Positions 27,708-36,153 of a stretch of 64,000 bases of DNA are shown here, one piece after another. The stretch spans positions 248,001 to 312,000 of the forward strand of contig CALWVN010000001.1 in NCBI GenBank assembly GCA_944384995.1, written 5' to 3'. Within the stretch, counting starts at the first letter, position 1. Each line of letters starts with the position of its first letter. The notes beneath the pieces were generated by a model. The model made no database searches, was not told the DNA's origin, and saw only the letters and a list, made by a program, of their open reading frames with translations. The translations under genes were made by a program, and so were the position numbers. Source of the DNA: an uncultured Clostridia bacterium. GTDB taxonomy: Bacteria; Bacillota; Clostridia; Oscillospirales; Acutalibacteraceae.

Positions 27708-28232
27708 ATGACAACTGTTGTTACAACAGAGAGTGCGCAAAACGCGAAAGAGCTTTGCCGAATTTTTGAAAAATTCGGCGGAGCATTCTTTTTGTCACAA
27801 GACAGCGTGCTGGATTTTTCTGCCGTTCCACCGGAATTTTTAGTCTTCCGCACGGATAATGTACGGGAGATCCCTACAGAAAACACGATCTTGCTTTTGG
27901 ATGGAAGCGCAAATATGCCGCGCGTTGTTCCGTCTAACCGATTTGACCGCATCCTTGTATTTGAGCCGTCCGGAAGCATAGAAACGCCAGACAACATGCT
28001 TTCCGTCGGATTAAGCCGTCACAGCACGATAAGCATCGCCAGCGCCGAAAGCAATACGCTGCACATCAGTGTGCAGTCGGTCGTGCGAACACTTGGCGGC
28101 ACGCAGATCCTGCCGTGTGAATACAGTGTAACCTTATCCAGACCAGTTGACAGTCGCACAGCTTTATATGCCTTCAGCGTGTTGCTGCTTTGCGGCAAAA
28201 CAGATGCAAAGACGCTCAAGCTGCGGCTGTAA
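27708..28232 (+). CDS. Unknown soluble protein divergent from hprK
   Basis: A 174-aa protein without membrane segments or motifs I recognise. It starts with MTTVVTTESAQNAKEL and is rich in Ser, Thr and Leu. The middle resembles a receiver or Rossmann-like alternation (ILLLDGS, ILVFEPSG), but no catalytic pattern stands out. The in-frame GTG at 27699 is part of GGGTGA, so ATG 27708 is used. It stands alone between the hprK promoter and the convergent G5/3D gene. Confidence 0.6.
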   Translation: MTTVVTTESAQNAKELCRIFEKFGGAFFLSQDSVLDFSAVPPEFLVFRTDNVREIPTENTILLLDGSANMPRVVPSNRFDRILVFEPSGSIETPDNMLSVGLSRHSTISIASAESNTLHISVQSVVRTLGGTQILPCEYSVTLSRPVDSRTALYAFSVLLLCGKTDAKTLKLRL

Positions 28233-28263
28233 AAAAATGCCCCCGAGCCGAACGGCTCGAGGG
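28231..28263 (-). terminator. Intrinsic terminator of the G5/3D gene
   Basis: Minus-strand hairpin CCCTCGAGCC / GGCTCGGGGG followed by a run of seven T. It overlaps the stop codon of the convergent gene at 28232. Confidence 0.85.
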
Positions 28264-28297
28264 ACTTCGTCACAAGTTTTTACATATTGGGGCGCGG

Positions 28298-29554
28298 TCA
28301 CAGGATATAGATCACTACGTCGCGCGACCCCCACTGAATACATTCAGATTCGGTGTTCATAAACAGATCCACCGTAAATTTACCCTTTTTGACAAATCCG
28401 CCGGTATCCGCCGCAATGGCGTACCCATATACGATCCCGTCTGTCGAGACAATCCACATTTCCGTCCCGTAAGGGATCTGCTTGGGATTTACGGCGATAT
28501 ATCCCGGCTTAACCGTTCTGCCACTCGCCGTCTTAGAACCGGAGGAAGCCGTATAAGCTGCAGCCTTGCCCGTGATGATCTTGGAATACTTGGTCGGCGC
28601 GCCGTCCACGATTTGAAGCGTTGCGGGTGCGGTTAATTCCGAAATCGGCGTACCGCTGTTTTTCAAGCTTGAAATGCTGACGGGCTTCTGTTTGGTGCCG
28701 ACCTTTGTGATTTGCGGAACCGCCTCTTGCAGCACGGTCTCAGACACGACTTCGGAGGAAGCGACAGAACCGTCTACGATCTTATCCCGATACGTAACGG
28801 TCTTGGACCCGTCTACGCCTTGCTGTGTGACTTTGCTTTGACCCTTGTACAGGTCGGAAGTCCGTACAGTCTCTTTCGGGAAAGCGATGGTCTCCGTGAC
28901 CGTGCGTTCAGTATATTCTACACGGTAAACAGCGATGCTGAGGGCATCATACAGTCCAGCATCCAAAGCAGGTTCCACTTCATCATCCGCATCCATTGTA
29001 ATGCCGGCTTGTTCCAATGCATCCTGCACCGTACCTTCACCCATGAGCAGCGTTTGAGAAACACCGTCGGCAGTAACGGAAACATGATAAGCGTTTGTGA
29101 TCTTTACAGTGAGCCCGTCATACAGCACCGTGTCTTCGGGGACGCTGACAAGCTGTTCGGCTTGCACCATTACCCCAAGTTCCGCGAGCAGGTCCGCCAC
29201 GGTTCCGGCGGTGACAAGCTCAGTCGTTTCACCTGTAATGCTTACAAAGGTGACGGCAGCGGCACGATAGATCGTGATCACGCTGTCTTCGCCGGCGGTA
29301 AACTCCGAAAGGTCTAATTTGTCCTTTTCGTTGAGTGTAATGTCGGCCTGTTTCACAATTTCGTAGGCGTCCGAACGGGTCGTCTCTACTCTTGTGATTT
29401 CCGAACCGTCATAAATGTCTACGACATAGGCGGACGGAGTGGCAGCAAAAGCGGTTACGGCGCAAAGCAAGGCAAGCGCCAAAATCAGCGCGATGACCTT
29501 GGAAAAGGTCATGCGGCTCGCTTTCGCATACCCTTTTAGTTCTGATATCATCAT
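28298..29554 (-). CDS. Secreted G5/3D-domain cell-wall protein (YabE/Rpf-like)
   Basis: A 418-aa exported wall protein. After a signal/anchor segment (residues about 16-38, ending AFAATPS) come two or three ubiquitin-like DUF348 repeats, a G5 domain (about 215-290), and a C-terminal 3D domain with the three Asp in ADTGG and DLFM. Relatives (B. subtilis YabE, Sps-like) are wall-active, with lytic transglycosylase-like activity assumed for the 3D domain. GGAGCAG precedes the tandem ATG ATG start. It has a near-perfect SigA promoter and a 130-nt leader. Confidence 0.9.
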   Translation of the reverse strand: MMISELKGYAKASRMTFSKVIALILALALLCAVTAFAATPSAYVVDIYDGSEITRVETTRSDAYEIVKQADITLNEKDKLDLSEFTAGEDSVITIYRAAAVTFVSITGETTELVTAGTVADLLAELGVMVQAEQLVSVPEDTVLYDGLTVKITNAYHVSVTADGVSQTLLMGEGTVQDALEQAGITMDADDEVEPALDAGLYDALSIAVYRVEYTERTVTETIAFPKETVRTSDLYKGQSKVTQQGVDGSKTVTYRDKIVDGSVASSEVVSETVLQEAVPQITKVGTKQKPVSISSLKNSGTPISELTAPATLQIVDGAPTKYSKIITGKAAAYTASSGSKTASGRTVKPGYIAVNPKQIPYGTEMWIVSTDGIVYGYAIAADTGGFVKKGKFTVDLFMNTESECIQWGSRDVVIYIL

Positions 29555-29689
29555 TCTGCTCCTTTAACTCATACCGCCCGAGGGGAAAGCGCGGTGGGCG
29601 GCTGTTGGGCGTCCGTCTGCTGCTGCAAAAACTGTTGCAAGCAAACGTTTTTTGTGACGCCGCTGTTACTATCGCTTGTGACGTGGGAC

Positions 29690-29718
29690 ATTATATTTCC
29701 AAGTCCCCTAATTGTCAA
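29690..29718 (-). promoter_or_regulatory. Consensus SigA promoter of the G5/3D gene
   Basis: On the minus strand TTGACA, 17 bp, TATAAT: both hexamers match consensus exactly. It is the strongest promoter in the window by eye and gives an untranslated leader of about 130 nt. Confidence 0.85.
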
Positions 29719-30099
29719 ATTTTTTTCTTTCTGCTTTTTATGAATTTTGCACAAGTGTATATGTCAAAATCTGTCAGAAACCTTGGATTCTAAACGGAGT
29801 TTTGAACATTCGGTTTCGCTTTCGGGTGAATATTTGTGAAAAAGTTAAAAATCTTACAATTGATTACAAAGGGGTTACAATCGCAAATATGCACTGTTTT
29901 TTCAGTAAAAACCAGATGTTTTTCCATATATAGTATATGAAATTCCTTGAAAAAAATGCATTTTATATTTTATCCGAGAAAAAAAGATTTCGATTTTCAC
30001 ACATAAATTATAAAATGTATATATTTCTTCCCCACTTAAGTGAGAAAAACAAGCCATAGATCCATGAAATTCGTGCTTTGGATTTCCATTGGAGAAAAG
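29719..30099. other. AT-rich intergenic region with phased TTACAA repeats
   Basis: A 380-bp stretch far more AT-rich than its surroundings, with no credible gene. It holds three TTACAA copies in the same direction at 29854, 29864 and 29875, one helical turn apart, and a 10-bp palindrome CACTTAAGTG at 30033-30042. It separates the divergent G5/3D and RluA-type genes, so it probably holds regulatory sites or curved DNA. Confidence 0.5.
29854..29880 (+). repeat. Three helically phased TTACAA direct repeats
   Basis: TTACAA begins at 29854, 29864 and 29875 (10- and 11-bp periods). The same-face spacing is typical of protein operators, but no known binding protein is identified. Confidence 0.45.
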
Positions 30100-30129
30100 T
30101 TGGAAAAAGCGGACGGTATATGTTATACT
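30100..30129 (+). promoter_or_regulatory. Promoter of the RluA-family gene
   Basis: TTGGAA, 18 bp, TATACT with an extended -10 TGT, about 30 bp before the start at 30160. Confidence 0.65.
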
Positions 30130-30159
30130 ATATAAAAAGAAATGTATAGGAAAGTGTTT

Positions 30160-31122
30160 ATGAAAGAGTTGCGCATACAGCCCAATGATGCCGGCAGACG
30201 ACTGGACGCTTTTTTGCAGAAAGCCTTTCCGAATCTGCCGCAGGCGCTGATGTATAAGTACATACGCAAAAAACGCATCAAGGTAAACGGAAAGCGTGCT
30301 GAGATTTCGCTGCGCCTTTCCGCAGGCGATACTGTGTCGCTTTACATTGCAGATGCTTTCATGGAGAAACCGCAATATACGTATGATTTTCTGCATGCGG
30401 GCAAAGCGCTTTCCATCGTGTATGAGGACGAAAACCTGCTTTTACTCGACAAAAAGCCGGGCGTGCTTTGCCACCCGGATGACCGCGAATATGCGGATAC
30501 GCTCATTGGCAGGGTCAAGCGCTATTTATATGAAAAAGGTGAATTTGACCCGTCAGCGGAAAATGTATTCACGCCTGCGCTCGTTAACCGCATTGACCGC
30601 AATACGGGCGGGATCGTGATTGCCGCAAAGAACACACAGGCGCTGCGCATACTCAACCAAAAAATGAAAGACCGCGAGCTACACAAATACTATTTATGTA
30701 TCCTGCACGGTGCGCCGAATCAGAAAAGCGGGATCTTAGAGGGTTTTTTGCGTAAAGATGCAAAGCATAATAAGGTTGAAGTCCTAAAAGCGCCCTGTAC
30801 GGACGGCAAACAGATCCGCACAAAATACCGTGTTCTCGCCGAAAAGAACGGCCTTGCTTTGACAGAAGTCGAACTGCTCACCGGGCGCACGCATCAGATC
30901 CGTGCGCATTTTGCCGCGATCGGCCACCCCCTGCTCGGGGATGGCAAATACGGCAGCAATGCACAAAATAAGCCATATGGCTACAAAAAGCAATGCCTGT
31001 ATTCCTATAAGCTGACCTTTGACTTCCGAACGGAGGCTGCTCAGCTTGCATATCTCGATAAAAAGAGCTTTGAAGTATCGGACATATGGTTCCAAAAAGC
31101 TTTTTTTGACGGAACATTGTAA
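30160..31122 (+). CDS. RluA-family RNA pseudouridine synthase
   Basis: RluA-type pseudouridine synthase, 320 aa, which isomerises uridine in rRNA or tRNA. It has an N-terminal S4 RNA-binding domain (residues about 12-65), then the catalytic domain with the Asp in NRIDRNTGG and the GRTHQIRAH signature. The exact target base cannot be read from sequence. The frame opens 18 nt upstream; AGGAAAG precedes ATG 30160. It is a single-gene unit with a promoter and terminator. Confidence 0.9.
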   Translation: MKELRIQPNDAGRRLDAFLQKAFPNLPQALMYKYIRKKRIKVNGKRAEISLRLSAGDTVSLYIADAFMEKPQYTYDFLHAGKALSIVYEDENLLLLDKKPGVLCHPDDREYADTLIGRVKRYLYEKGEFDPSAENVFTPALVNRIDRNTGGIVIAAKNTQALRILNQKMKDRELHKYYLCILHGAPNQKSGILEGFLRKDAKHNKVEVLKAPCTDGKQIRTKYRVLAEKNGLALTEVELLTGRTHQIRAHFAAIGHPLLGDGKYGSNAQNKPYGYKKQCLYSYKLTFDFRTEAAQLAYLDKKSFEVSDIWFQKAFFDGTL

Positions 31123-31153
31123 AACTGCCCGCTGAATTCAGGTAAAATATAAA

Positions 31154-31193
31154 AGCCCGTACTGTGTAAAGGTGAAACACAGTACGGGTTTTT
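31154..31193 (+). terminator. Intrinsic terminator of the RluA-family gene
   Basis: CCCGTACTGTGT / ACACAGTACGGG hairpin followed by TTTTT. Confidence 0.9.
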
Positions 31194-31220
31194 GTGTAAA
31201 GGATTTCACTTGTCGGTGCG

Positions 31221-31973
31221 TCAAACCCTATTCAGCCACACACGCAGCAGTCCGATCAGCGTCAAGTGCAGCGGATAATAAATATAGAAAAACCATTTCA
31301 TCCATCGTGCCTTGCCGCGCTTGCCGTTATACATAGCCAAAAACGGAACGGACAGCACCACGCATAACTGCAAAAGCCCGTATACGACATCTAAAAAAAT
31401 ACAGTAAACCACCGCATAGCAGGCAACGCACAGCACCATGGCCACCATTTGCTTAGCAAAATTGCTGCGATAGGATGCAATACAGCAGACTGCAAGAACG
31501 GCTACACAGCTCCAATCCGCGGGAAACGCCAGCACACATATACCAATGAATAAGAGATATTTCAACGGATTGGAGATCTTTTCCTGCGGGACATCAAACA
31601 ACATTAGCGTCACAAGCCCCAAAAACAGCGCCCACATCACGCTGGTTTGGTTAAAGATCTCACCCGTTGAAAACGGAACCAACGGAATTCCCGCATTAAA
31701 ATTGTATGCAAAATGCGAAACAAACGCAAAACCGAGCAGGCGAAGGGCATATTTTTTGCGGTCACGCGTATAATGATACCCTTCAGCGATCATATACCAC
31801 ATAATGGGCGCGGTGATCCTGCCGACAGCGTGCAGGCAAAGCACCCACCAGTGCGTATCATATCCGGGCCACAGCGCCCATGCCAAATGGTCTATGGTCA
31901 TGGTGAGGATCGCTATGGCTTTGAGCGCATTTCCGGATAATCCGAAAGAGGCCGCGCGCATCGTCTTTTCCAT
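31221..31973 (-). CDS. TraX-family membrane protein
   Basis: A 250-aa protein with seven or eight membrane segments, matching the TraX family (named for F-pilin acetylation; chromosomal members in Firmicutes are uncharacterised acyltransferase-like proteins). Family features are ALKAIAILTMTIDHLAW at the N-terminus, HAVGRITAPIMWY, and a C-terminal YYPLHL. It starts 1 nt after the MerR gene stop, so the two form an operon. No conjugation genes are nearby. Confidence 0.85.
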   Translation of the reverse strand: MEKTMRAASFGLSGNALKAIAILTMTIDHLAWALWPGYDTHWWVLCLHAVGRITAPIMWYMIAEGYHYTRDRKKYALRLLGFAFVSHFAYNFNAGIPLVPFSTGEIFNQTSVMWALFLGLVTLMLFDVPQEKISNPLKYLLFIGICVLAFPADWSCVAVLAVCCIASYRSNFAKQMVAMVLCVACYAVVYCIFLDVVYGLLQLCVVLSVPFLAMYNGKRGKARWMKWFFYIYYPLHLTLIGLLRVWLNRV

Positions 31974-31974
31974 T

Positions 31975-32445
31975 TTATTGGTTGACAGCGCGGGGCGCTT
32001 CCCTGCCCTCTAAGCATTCGCGCGCAGAACGAAGCTCCTGCGGGATATCCTCCTTTGTCAGCGTCGCATGCACAGCACAGGTTCCGGCTGACTTAGCGGT
32101 TTCATAATACCAGTGCTTATAATCGAGGATCTGCAAATTTTCTTTCAGCTGCTCAATCTGCCCGAGCACCCGTTCGCGCTGGCGATCGATCATATCCAGC
32201 CGTTCCGAGATGCTTTCATCCCCGACGGAGCATAAATCCATAAATCGCTTGATGTCTTTCAGCGGCATTCCGGTTTTTTTCAAACACTCGATCAGGCGCA
32301 AACCTTCAAAATCGCTCTGCTTGAACATCCGGATTCCACCGTCTGTGCGCTCCACAAAAGGCAAAAGTCCTTCCTTATCATAATAACGCAGTGTGGATGG
32401 TGCAACACCCAGCCGTTTTGCCGCCTCGCCTACCGTATAAAACAT
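31975..32445 (-). CDS. MerR-family transcriptional regulator
   Basis: A 156-aa MerR regulator. The N-terminal winged helix is typical (YTVGEAAKRLGVAPSTLRYYDKEGL), followed by a long coiled-coil dimerisation helix (about residues 78-112) and a short effector region with a single Cys (about residue 122). It lacks a cysteine-rich metal loop, so it more likely senses an organic or redox signal. It faces away from the ECF-S operon across a MerR-type promoter that carries its probable operator. Confidence 0.9.
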   Translation of the reverse strand: MFYTVGEAAKRLGVAPSTLRYYDKEGLLPFVERTDGGIRMFKQSDFEGLRLIECLKKTGMPLKDIKRFMDLCSVGDESISERLDMIDRQRERVLGQIEQLKENLQILDYKHWYYETAKSAGTCAVHATLTKEDIPQELRSARECLEGREAPRAVNQ

Positions 32446-32479
32446 AACGAGCCTCTTTTCAAAAATTTCAAAAAACCTA

Positions 32480-32510
32480 TTGACTTAAAGTTAACTTTAA
32501 GTTGTAGAAT
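32480..32510 (+). promoter_or_regulatory. MerR-type promoter with operator palindrome
   Basis: TTGACT and TAGAAT are 19 bp apart, the long spacer typical of MerR-activated promoters. A perfect 20-bp palindrome, ACTTAAAGTT / AACTTTAAGT, occupies 32483-32502 inside the spacer. It faces the ECF-S, DUF1893, aldo/keto reductase, cupin gene set, and the MerR gene lies on its other side. Confidence 0.85.
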
Positions 32511-32574
32511 TTAGTTGAACTTCAGATGCAGTATAGCATGCAGCTGAAAATCTGTCAAGAAAGAGGCTTTGAGA

Positions 32575-33138
32575 ATGTCTTCACTTGTTCGAACCAAACC
32601 CAAAGTATCCGTAAAAGTACAAACACTCGCTACGGTTGGGGCGCTTGCCGCCGCCGTTGCACTGCCGCAGGTCTTTCATGCCGTCGGCGCCGTTTCGGGG
32701 CTCGGTACGGCACTTGGCGAAACCTTTTTGCCCATGCACCTGCCGATCTTATTGGTTGGTCTGACTGCCGGTCCTGCTGCGGGTGCGATTTCCGGCGTTT
32801 TAGCGCCGCTTGTCAGCTTTGCACTTTCGGGAATGCCCACAGCCGCCATGCTGCCCTTTATGATGATCGAGCTGCTGTGCTACGGTTTGTTTGCAGGTCT
32901 TCTGCGTACAACGCGTATCACCTCGCTCGGCAAAGTTGTCCTTGCACAGATCGGCGGCAGAGCCGTCCGTGCAGCGGCAATCCTGATTGCCTTCTACGGA
33001 CTTGACAGCACAGCGATTCCCGTAGCAACCATTTGGCGCAGCATTGCAACAGGACTTCCCGGCCTTTTGCTGCAATGGGCGCTGCTACCGCTGCTTCTGT
33101 ATTGGATCGAAAACCGTTCCCACAAGACCGATGCGTAA
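32575..33138 (+). CDS. ECF transporter substrate-binding (S) component
   Basis: A 187-aa protein with five or six membrane segments. The signature MHLPILLVGLTAGPAAGAISG and MPFMM-like (MLPFMMIELLCYG) segments match ECF-type S components that capture vitamins or related compounds and share an ECF module encoded elsewhere. The ligand is not deducible. ATG 32575 lies after AAGAGG; the TTG 6 nt earlier is less likely. It is the first gene of the MerR-controlled set and overlaps the next gene. Confidence 0.78.
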   Translation: MSSLVRTKPKVSVKVQTLATVGALAAAVALPQVFHAVGAVSGLGTALGETFLPMHLPILLVGLTAGPAAGAISGVLAPLVSFALSGMPTAAMLPFMMIELLCYGLFAGLLRTTRITSLGKVVLAQIGGRAVRAAAILIAFYGLDSTAIPVATIWRSIATGLPGLLLQWALLPLLLYWIENRSHKTDA

Positions 33139-33553
33139 CGATACGGCTGCAGCGAAAAAGCTGCTGGAAAGCGGACATTATACCTGTGTTTTCTGTAGAA
33201 AAGATACCATATATACCGATACAGCACGCGGTGTAAAACCCTTGCTGTCTCGTCTGGACGGCGGCATATCCTTACAGGGTTTTTGCGCGGCAGATAAAGT
33301 CGTTGGCAAAGGTGCTGCATTTCTGTACGTCCTGTTGGGGCTTCGCGAGCTGTACGCTGTGACCGTCAGCGAGAAAGCGGCTGCGGTTTTGCAGGCAAAC
33401 GGTATCTCTTTATACTATAGTAATATGGTATCCGGCATCCGAAACCGCACAGACACAGGCCCCTGCCCTATGGAAGATGCCGTTCGCGATATTGAAGACC
33501 CGAAAGACGCGCCCGCCGCCATTCGACAGCGCCTCGCAGAATTGCTGAAATAG
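33131..33553 (+). CDS. DUF1893 protein
   Basis: A 140-aa protein of the DUF1893 family, which has a cytidine-deaminase-like fold but no proven activity. Features are the N-terminal LESGHYTCVFCRKDTIYT and later GKGAAFLYVLLG, a stretch rather like redox or substrate-binding loops. The ATG overlaps the ECF-S stop by 8 nt, so the frame 87 nt upstream is not used. Association with an S component, an Fe-S reductase and a cupin suggests one stress- or compound-responsive unit. Confidence 0.8.
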   Translation: MRNDTAAAKKLLESGHYTCVFCRKDTIYTDTARGVKPLLSRLDGGISLQGFCAADKVVGKGAAFLYVLLGLRELYAVTVSEKAAAVLQANGISLYYSNMVSGIRNRTDTGPCPMEDAVRDIEDPKDAPAAIRQRLAELLK

Positions 33554-33602
33554 AAAACGTCCGCTTGATGATCTGTATATAAAGGAAATAAGAGGGATTC
33601 GC

Positions 33603-34733
33603 ATGATTTATAAGGATTTCCAAGATTTGAAGCTCTCGGCGCTCGGGCTCGGCTCGATGCGCCTGCCGACCATTGACGGCAATGACGCTAACATTGACAA
33701 GGCAGCGACCGCCGAAATGGTGGAATACGCCATGCAGCACGGCGTCAACTACTATGACACGGCATGGGGCTATCACAACGGCAATTCGGAGCTTGTCATG
33801 GGCGAGCTTTTAGAAAAATACCCGCGTGACAGCTTTTACCTTGCAACCAAATTCCCCGGCTATGACCTTTTCAACATGGATAAGGTAGAAACTATTTTTG
33901 AAAAGCAGTTGGAAAAATGCCGCGTGGAATACTTCGATTTTTATTTATTCCATAATGTCTGCGAAATGAATATTGAGCAGTATTTGAACCCGAAATACGG
34001 CATTTTGGAGTATTTGCTCAAGCAAAAGAAAAACGGCAGGATCCGCCACCTGGGCTTCTCCGTCCACGGCAGCTATGATGTTGCAAAACGCTTTCAGGAA
34101 GCCTATGGCGAACATATGGAATTCTGCCAGATCCAGCTCAATTACATGGATTTTGATTTTCAAAACGCGAAAGGTAAGCTGGAACTTCTGAAGACCTACA
34201 ACATCCCCGTTTGGGTCATGGAGCCGCTGCGCGGCGGGAAGCTTGCTTCGCTTGCAGAAGATTTTGAAGTGCAGCTGCATGCGCTGCGCCCCGAGGAAAG
34301 CATTCCCGGCTGGGCATTCCGCTTTTTACAAAGTCTGCCGCAGGTGACCGTAACGCTTTCGGGTATGTCAAATCTTGCGCAGCTTAAGCAGAATATCGAG
34401 ATCTTCTCTGAAGATAAGCCGCTGAATGAGGACGAGCGAAAGAAGCTGCTCGACATTGCAGCACATATGGTCAACAAATCGGCGCTCCCCTGCACCGCTT
34501 GCCGGTATTGTACGTCGCACTGCCCGCAGGGTCTCAACATCCCGTATCTTTTAGAGCTTTACAATGAGCACATCGTCACGGGCGGCGGGTTTCTGGCACC
34601 TATGGCGCTTTCCTCGCTGCCGGATGATAAACAGCCAAGCTCCTGTATCGGCTGCCGCAGCTGTGAAGCAGTATGCCCGCAGCAGATTAAGATTTCGGAA
34701 GCATTGGCAGACTTTGTACAGAAATTGCAATAA
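33603..34733 (+). CDS. Aldo/keto reductase with two 4Fe-4S clusters
   Basis: A 376-aa fusion of an aldo/keto reductase barrel and a C-terminal ferredoxin-like domain. The AKR tetrad is visible: Asp in YYDTAWGY, Tyr in AWGYH, Lys in LATKFPG, His in FYLFHN. The tail has CTACRYCTSHCP and CIGCRSCEAVCP, two 4Fe-4S patterns. Such proteins occur in anaerobes, often next to MerR regulators, but substrates are unknown. AGAGGGATTCGC precedes the ATG. Confidence 0.92.
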   Translation: MIYKDFQDLKLSALGLGSMRLPTIDGNDANIDKAATAEMVEYAMQHGVNYYDTAWGYHNGNSELVMGELLEKYPRDSFYLATKFPGYDLFNMDKVETIFEKQLEKCRVEYFDFYLFHNVCEMNIEQYLNPKYGILEYLLKQKKNGRIRHLGFSVHGSYDVAKRFQEAYGEHMEFCQIQLNYMDFDFQNAKGKLELLKTYNIPVWVMEPLRGGKLASLAEDFEVQLHALRPEESIPGWAFRFLQSLPQVTVTLSGMSNLAQLKQNIEIFSEDKPLNEDERKKLLDIAAHMVNKSALPCTACRYCTSHCPQGLNIPYLLELYNEHIVTGGGFLAPMALSSLPDDKQPSSCIGCRSCEAVCPQQIKISEALADFVQKLQ

Positions 34734-34747
34734 AAGGAAGTCTTCTT

Positions 34748-35149
34748 ATGCTTGAAAAAAATCTCTCCGTCTTTCCGATCGGTGAAAAAAATGATGCGTT
34801 TGCGCAGTATTTTATTGGGCAAAGCTATTTAAACATGCTCACCACAAGCGGTGTCGGCATCGGCAATGTCACGTTTGAGCCGGGATGCCGCAACAACTGG
34901 CATATTCATCACAAAGGCGGGCAGATCCTGCTATGCACCGCCGGGCGCGGATACTATCAGGAATGGGGCAAGCCCGCACAAGAGCTGCGCCCCGGCGACG
35001 TGGTCAACATCCCGCCCGAGGTCAAGCATTGGCACGGCGCGGCGCCGGACAGCTGGTTCCAGCATCTTGCCGTAGAAGTCCCCGCCGAGGGCGCCTCCAA
35101 CGAATGGCTCGAACCCGTAACGGATGAAGAATACGCAAAATTAAAGTAA
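34748..35149 (+). CDS. Cupin-domain protein
   Basis: A 133-aa single-domain cupin. Motif 1 is visible as GCRNNWHIHHKGG through EW and motif 2 as PGDVVNIPPEVKHWHG, giving three or four His/Glu metal ligands. It resembles cupins related to carboxymuconolactone decarboxylases that travel with aldo/keto reductases. It is the last gene of the MerR-linked operon, 14 nt after the reductase, and ends in a terminator. Confidence 0.9.
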   Translation: MLEKNLSVFPIGEKNDAFAQYFIGQSYLNMLTTSGVGIGNVTFEPGCRNNWHIHHKGGQILLCTAGRGYYQEWGKPAQELRPGDVVNIPPEVKHWHGAAPDSWFQHLAVEVPAEGASNEWLEPVTDEEYAKLK

Positions 35150-35156
35150 GCAACAT

Positions 35157-35200
35157 AAAACACCTCGCTGCTCCTTCAACGGAACGGCGAGGTGTTTTTT
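35157..35200 (+). terminator. Intrinsic terminator of the MerR-linked operon
   Basis: AAAACACCTCGC / GCGAGGTGTTTTTT hairpin with an 18-nt loop. Confidence 0.9.
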
Positions 35201-35203
35201 AGA

Positions 35204-35238
35204 CAAAAAGCGGCAGCAGCCGGGATGACTGCTGCCGA
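35204..35238 (-). terminator. Intrinsic terminator of rplM-rpsI
   Basis: Minus-strand CGGCAGCAG / CTGCTGCCG hairpin followed by CTTTTTGTCT. It is back to back with the terminator of the convergent operon. Confidence 0.85.
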
Positions 35239-35260
35239 AACAACCAAGATATAAAATCGG

Positions 35261-35659
35261 TTATCTCTTGGAGAACTGCGGTGCACGGCGAGCGCCTTTG
35301 AGACCGTACTTCTTTCTTTCCTTCATTCTCGGGTCGCGCGTCAGGAAGCCCGCCTTTTTCAGCACAGGGCGCAGGCTTTCATCATACTGCAAAAGCGCGC
35401 GGGAAAGACCGTGACGGATCGCACCTGCCTGACCGGTTACGCCGCCGCCCGCAACCTTGCAGACGATGTCGAACTTCTCTGTCGTATTCGTAAGCGTGAG
35501 AGGCTGACGAACAATCAATTTGAGGGTTTCCAGCCCGAAGTAATCATCAAGCTCCCTGTCATTTACGGTGATTTTGCCCGTACCCGCATACACACGTACG
35601 CGTGCAACGGATTTCTTTCTTCTGCCGGTTCCGTAAAAATAAGGATTGGTATCGTACAT
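35261..35659 (-). CDS. rpsI: Ribosomal protein uS9
   Basis: 30S subunit protein S9, 132 aa. It has [15 protein letters not shown], the RQPL and [14 protein letters not shown] segments, and the conserved C-terminal [17 protein letters not shown], whose tail reaches the P-site tRNA. The frame extends 72 nt upstream, but AGGGAGG precedes ATG 35659 and the length then matches the family. It follows rplM by 19 nt, the universal order. Confidence 0.98.
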   Translation of the reverse strand: MYDTNPYFYGTGRRKKSVARVRVYAGTGKITVNDRELDDYFGLETLKLIVRQPLTLTNTTEKFDIVCKVAGGGVTGQAGAIRHGLSRALLQYDESLRPVLKKAGFLTRDPRMKERKKYGLKGARRAPQFSKR

Positions 35660-35678
35660 TTCGTGTTGCCTCCCTTTC

Positions 35679-36107
35679 TCAGAATTCTCTTGTCTGCGGC
35701 TTCTGCGCCTGATGCGGATGCTCGCTGCCACGGTAAATGTGAAGTCTTGTAAGCGATTTTCTGCCGACGGTGTTGTCGGGAAGCATCCCCTTAACAGCCT
35801 TCTTTACGGCAAATTCGGGCTTTTCGGCCATGAGGGTCTTATACTGCACCTGCTTCATGTTGCCGATGTACCCGGTGTGATGATAATACATTTTCTGCTC
35901 AAGCTTGTTGCCGGTGAGCACGACCTTTTCAGCGTTGATAACGATGACGTTATCCCCACAGTCCGCATGCGGTGCAAAGGTCGGCTTATGCTTGCCGCGC
36001 AGAAGCGTTGCCGCCTCGGCAGCGACTTCGCCGAGCGTTCTGCCGTCTGCATCAAGCACATACCATTCGCGGCTGATGTCGCCGGCTTTGGGCATATAAG
36101 TGGACAT
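35679..36107 (-). CDS. rplM: Ribosomal protein uL13
   Basis: 50S subunit protein L13, 142 aa, an early assembly protein. It has [17 protein letters not shown], the [12 protein letters not shown] segment, the GYIGNMKQ motif and KGMLPDN. ACGGAGGTTACGTCT precedes the ATG. The mRNA leader is only about 40 nt, and no clear L13 leader structure was recognised. Confidence 0.98.
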   Translation of the reverse strand: MSTYMPKAGDISREWYVLDADGRTLGEVAAEAATLLRGKHKPTFAPHADCGDNVIVINAEKVVLTGNKLEQKMYYHHTGYIGNMKQVQYKTLMAEKPEFAVKKAVKGMLPDNTVGRKSLTRLHIYRGSEHPHQAQKPQTREF

Positions 36108-36153
36108 AGACGTAACCTCCGTATTTTTGGATTCTTTTTCTCAAAGCCTAAAC

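Noticed and set aside
29555..29683. Possible riboswitch in the 130-nt leader of the G5/3D gene
   Set aside because: Such wall genes are often under ydaO-type c-di-AMP riboswitches, but I could not find the conserved stretches of that family. A covariance-model search would settle it.
29569..29754. 61-codon minus-strand frame in the leader of the G5/3D gene
   Set aside because: Its start codons lie in or upstream of the consensus promoter, so they would not be in the transcript.
29902..30396. 164-codon minus-strand frame across the AT-rich gap and the start of the RluA-type gene
   Set aside because: It is low complexity, overlaps a clear gene and its promoter, and has no motif.
36108..36150. 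Ribosomal L13 autoregulatory leader before rplM
   Set aside because: The leader is about 40 nt and I could not recognise the family hairpin.
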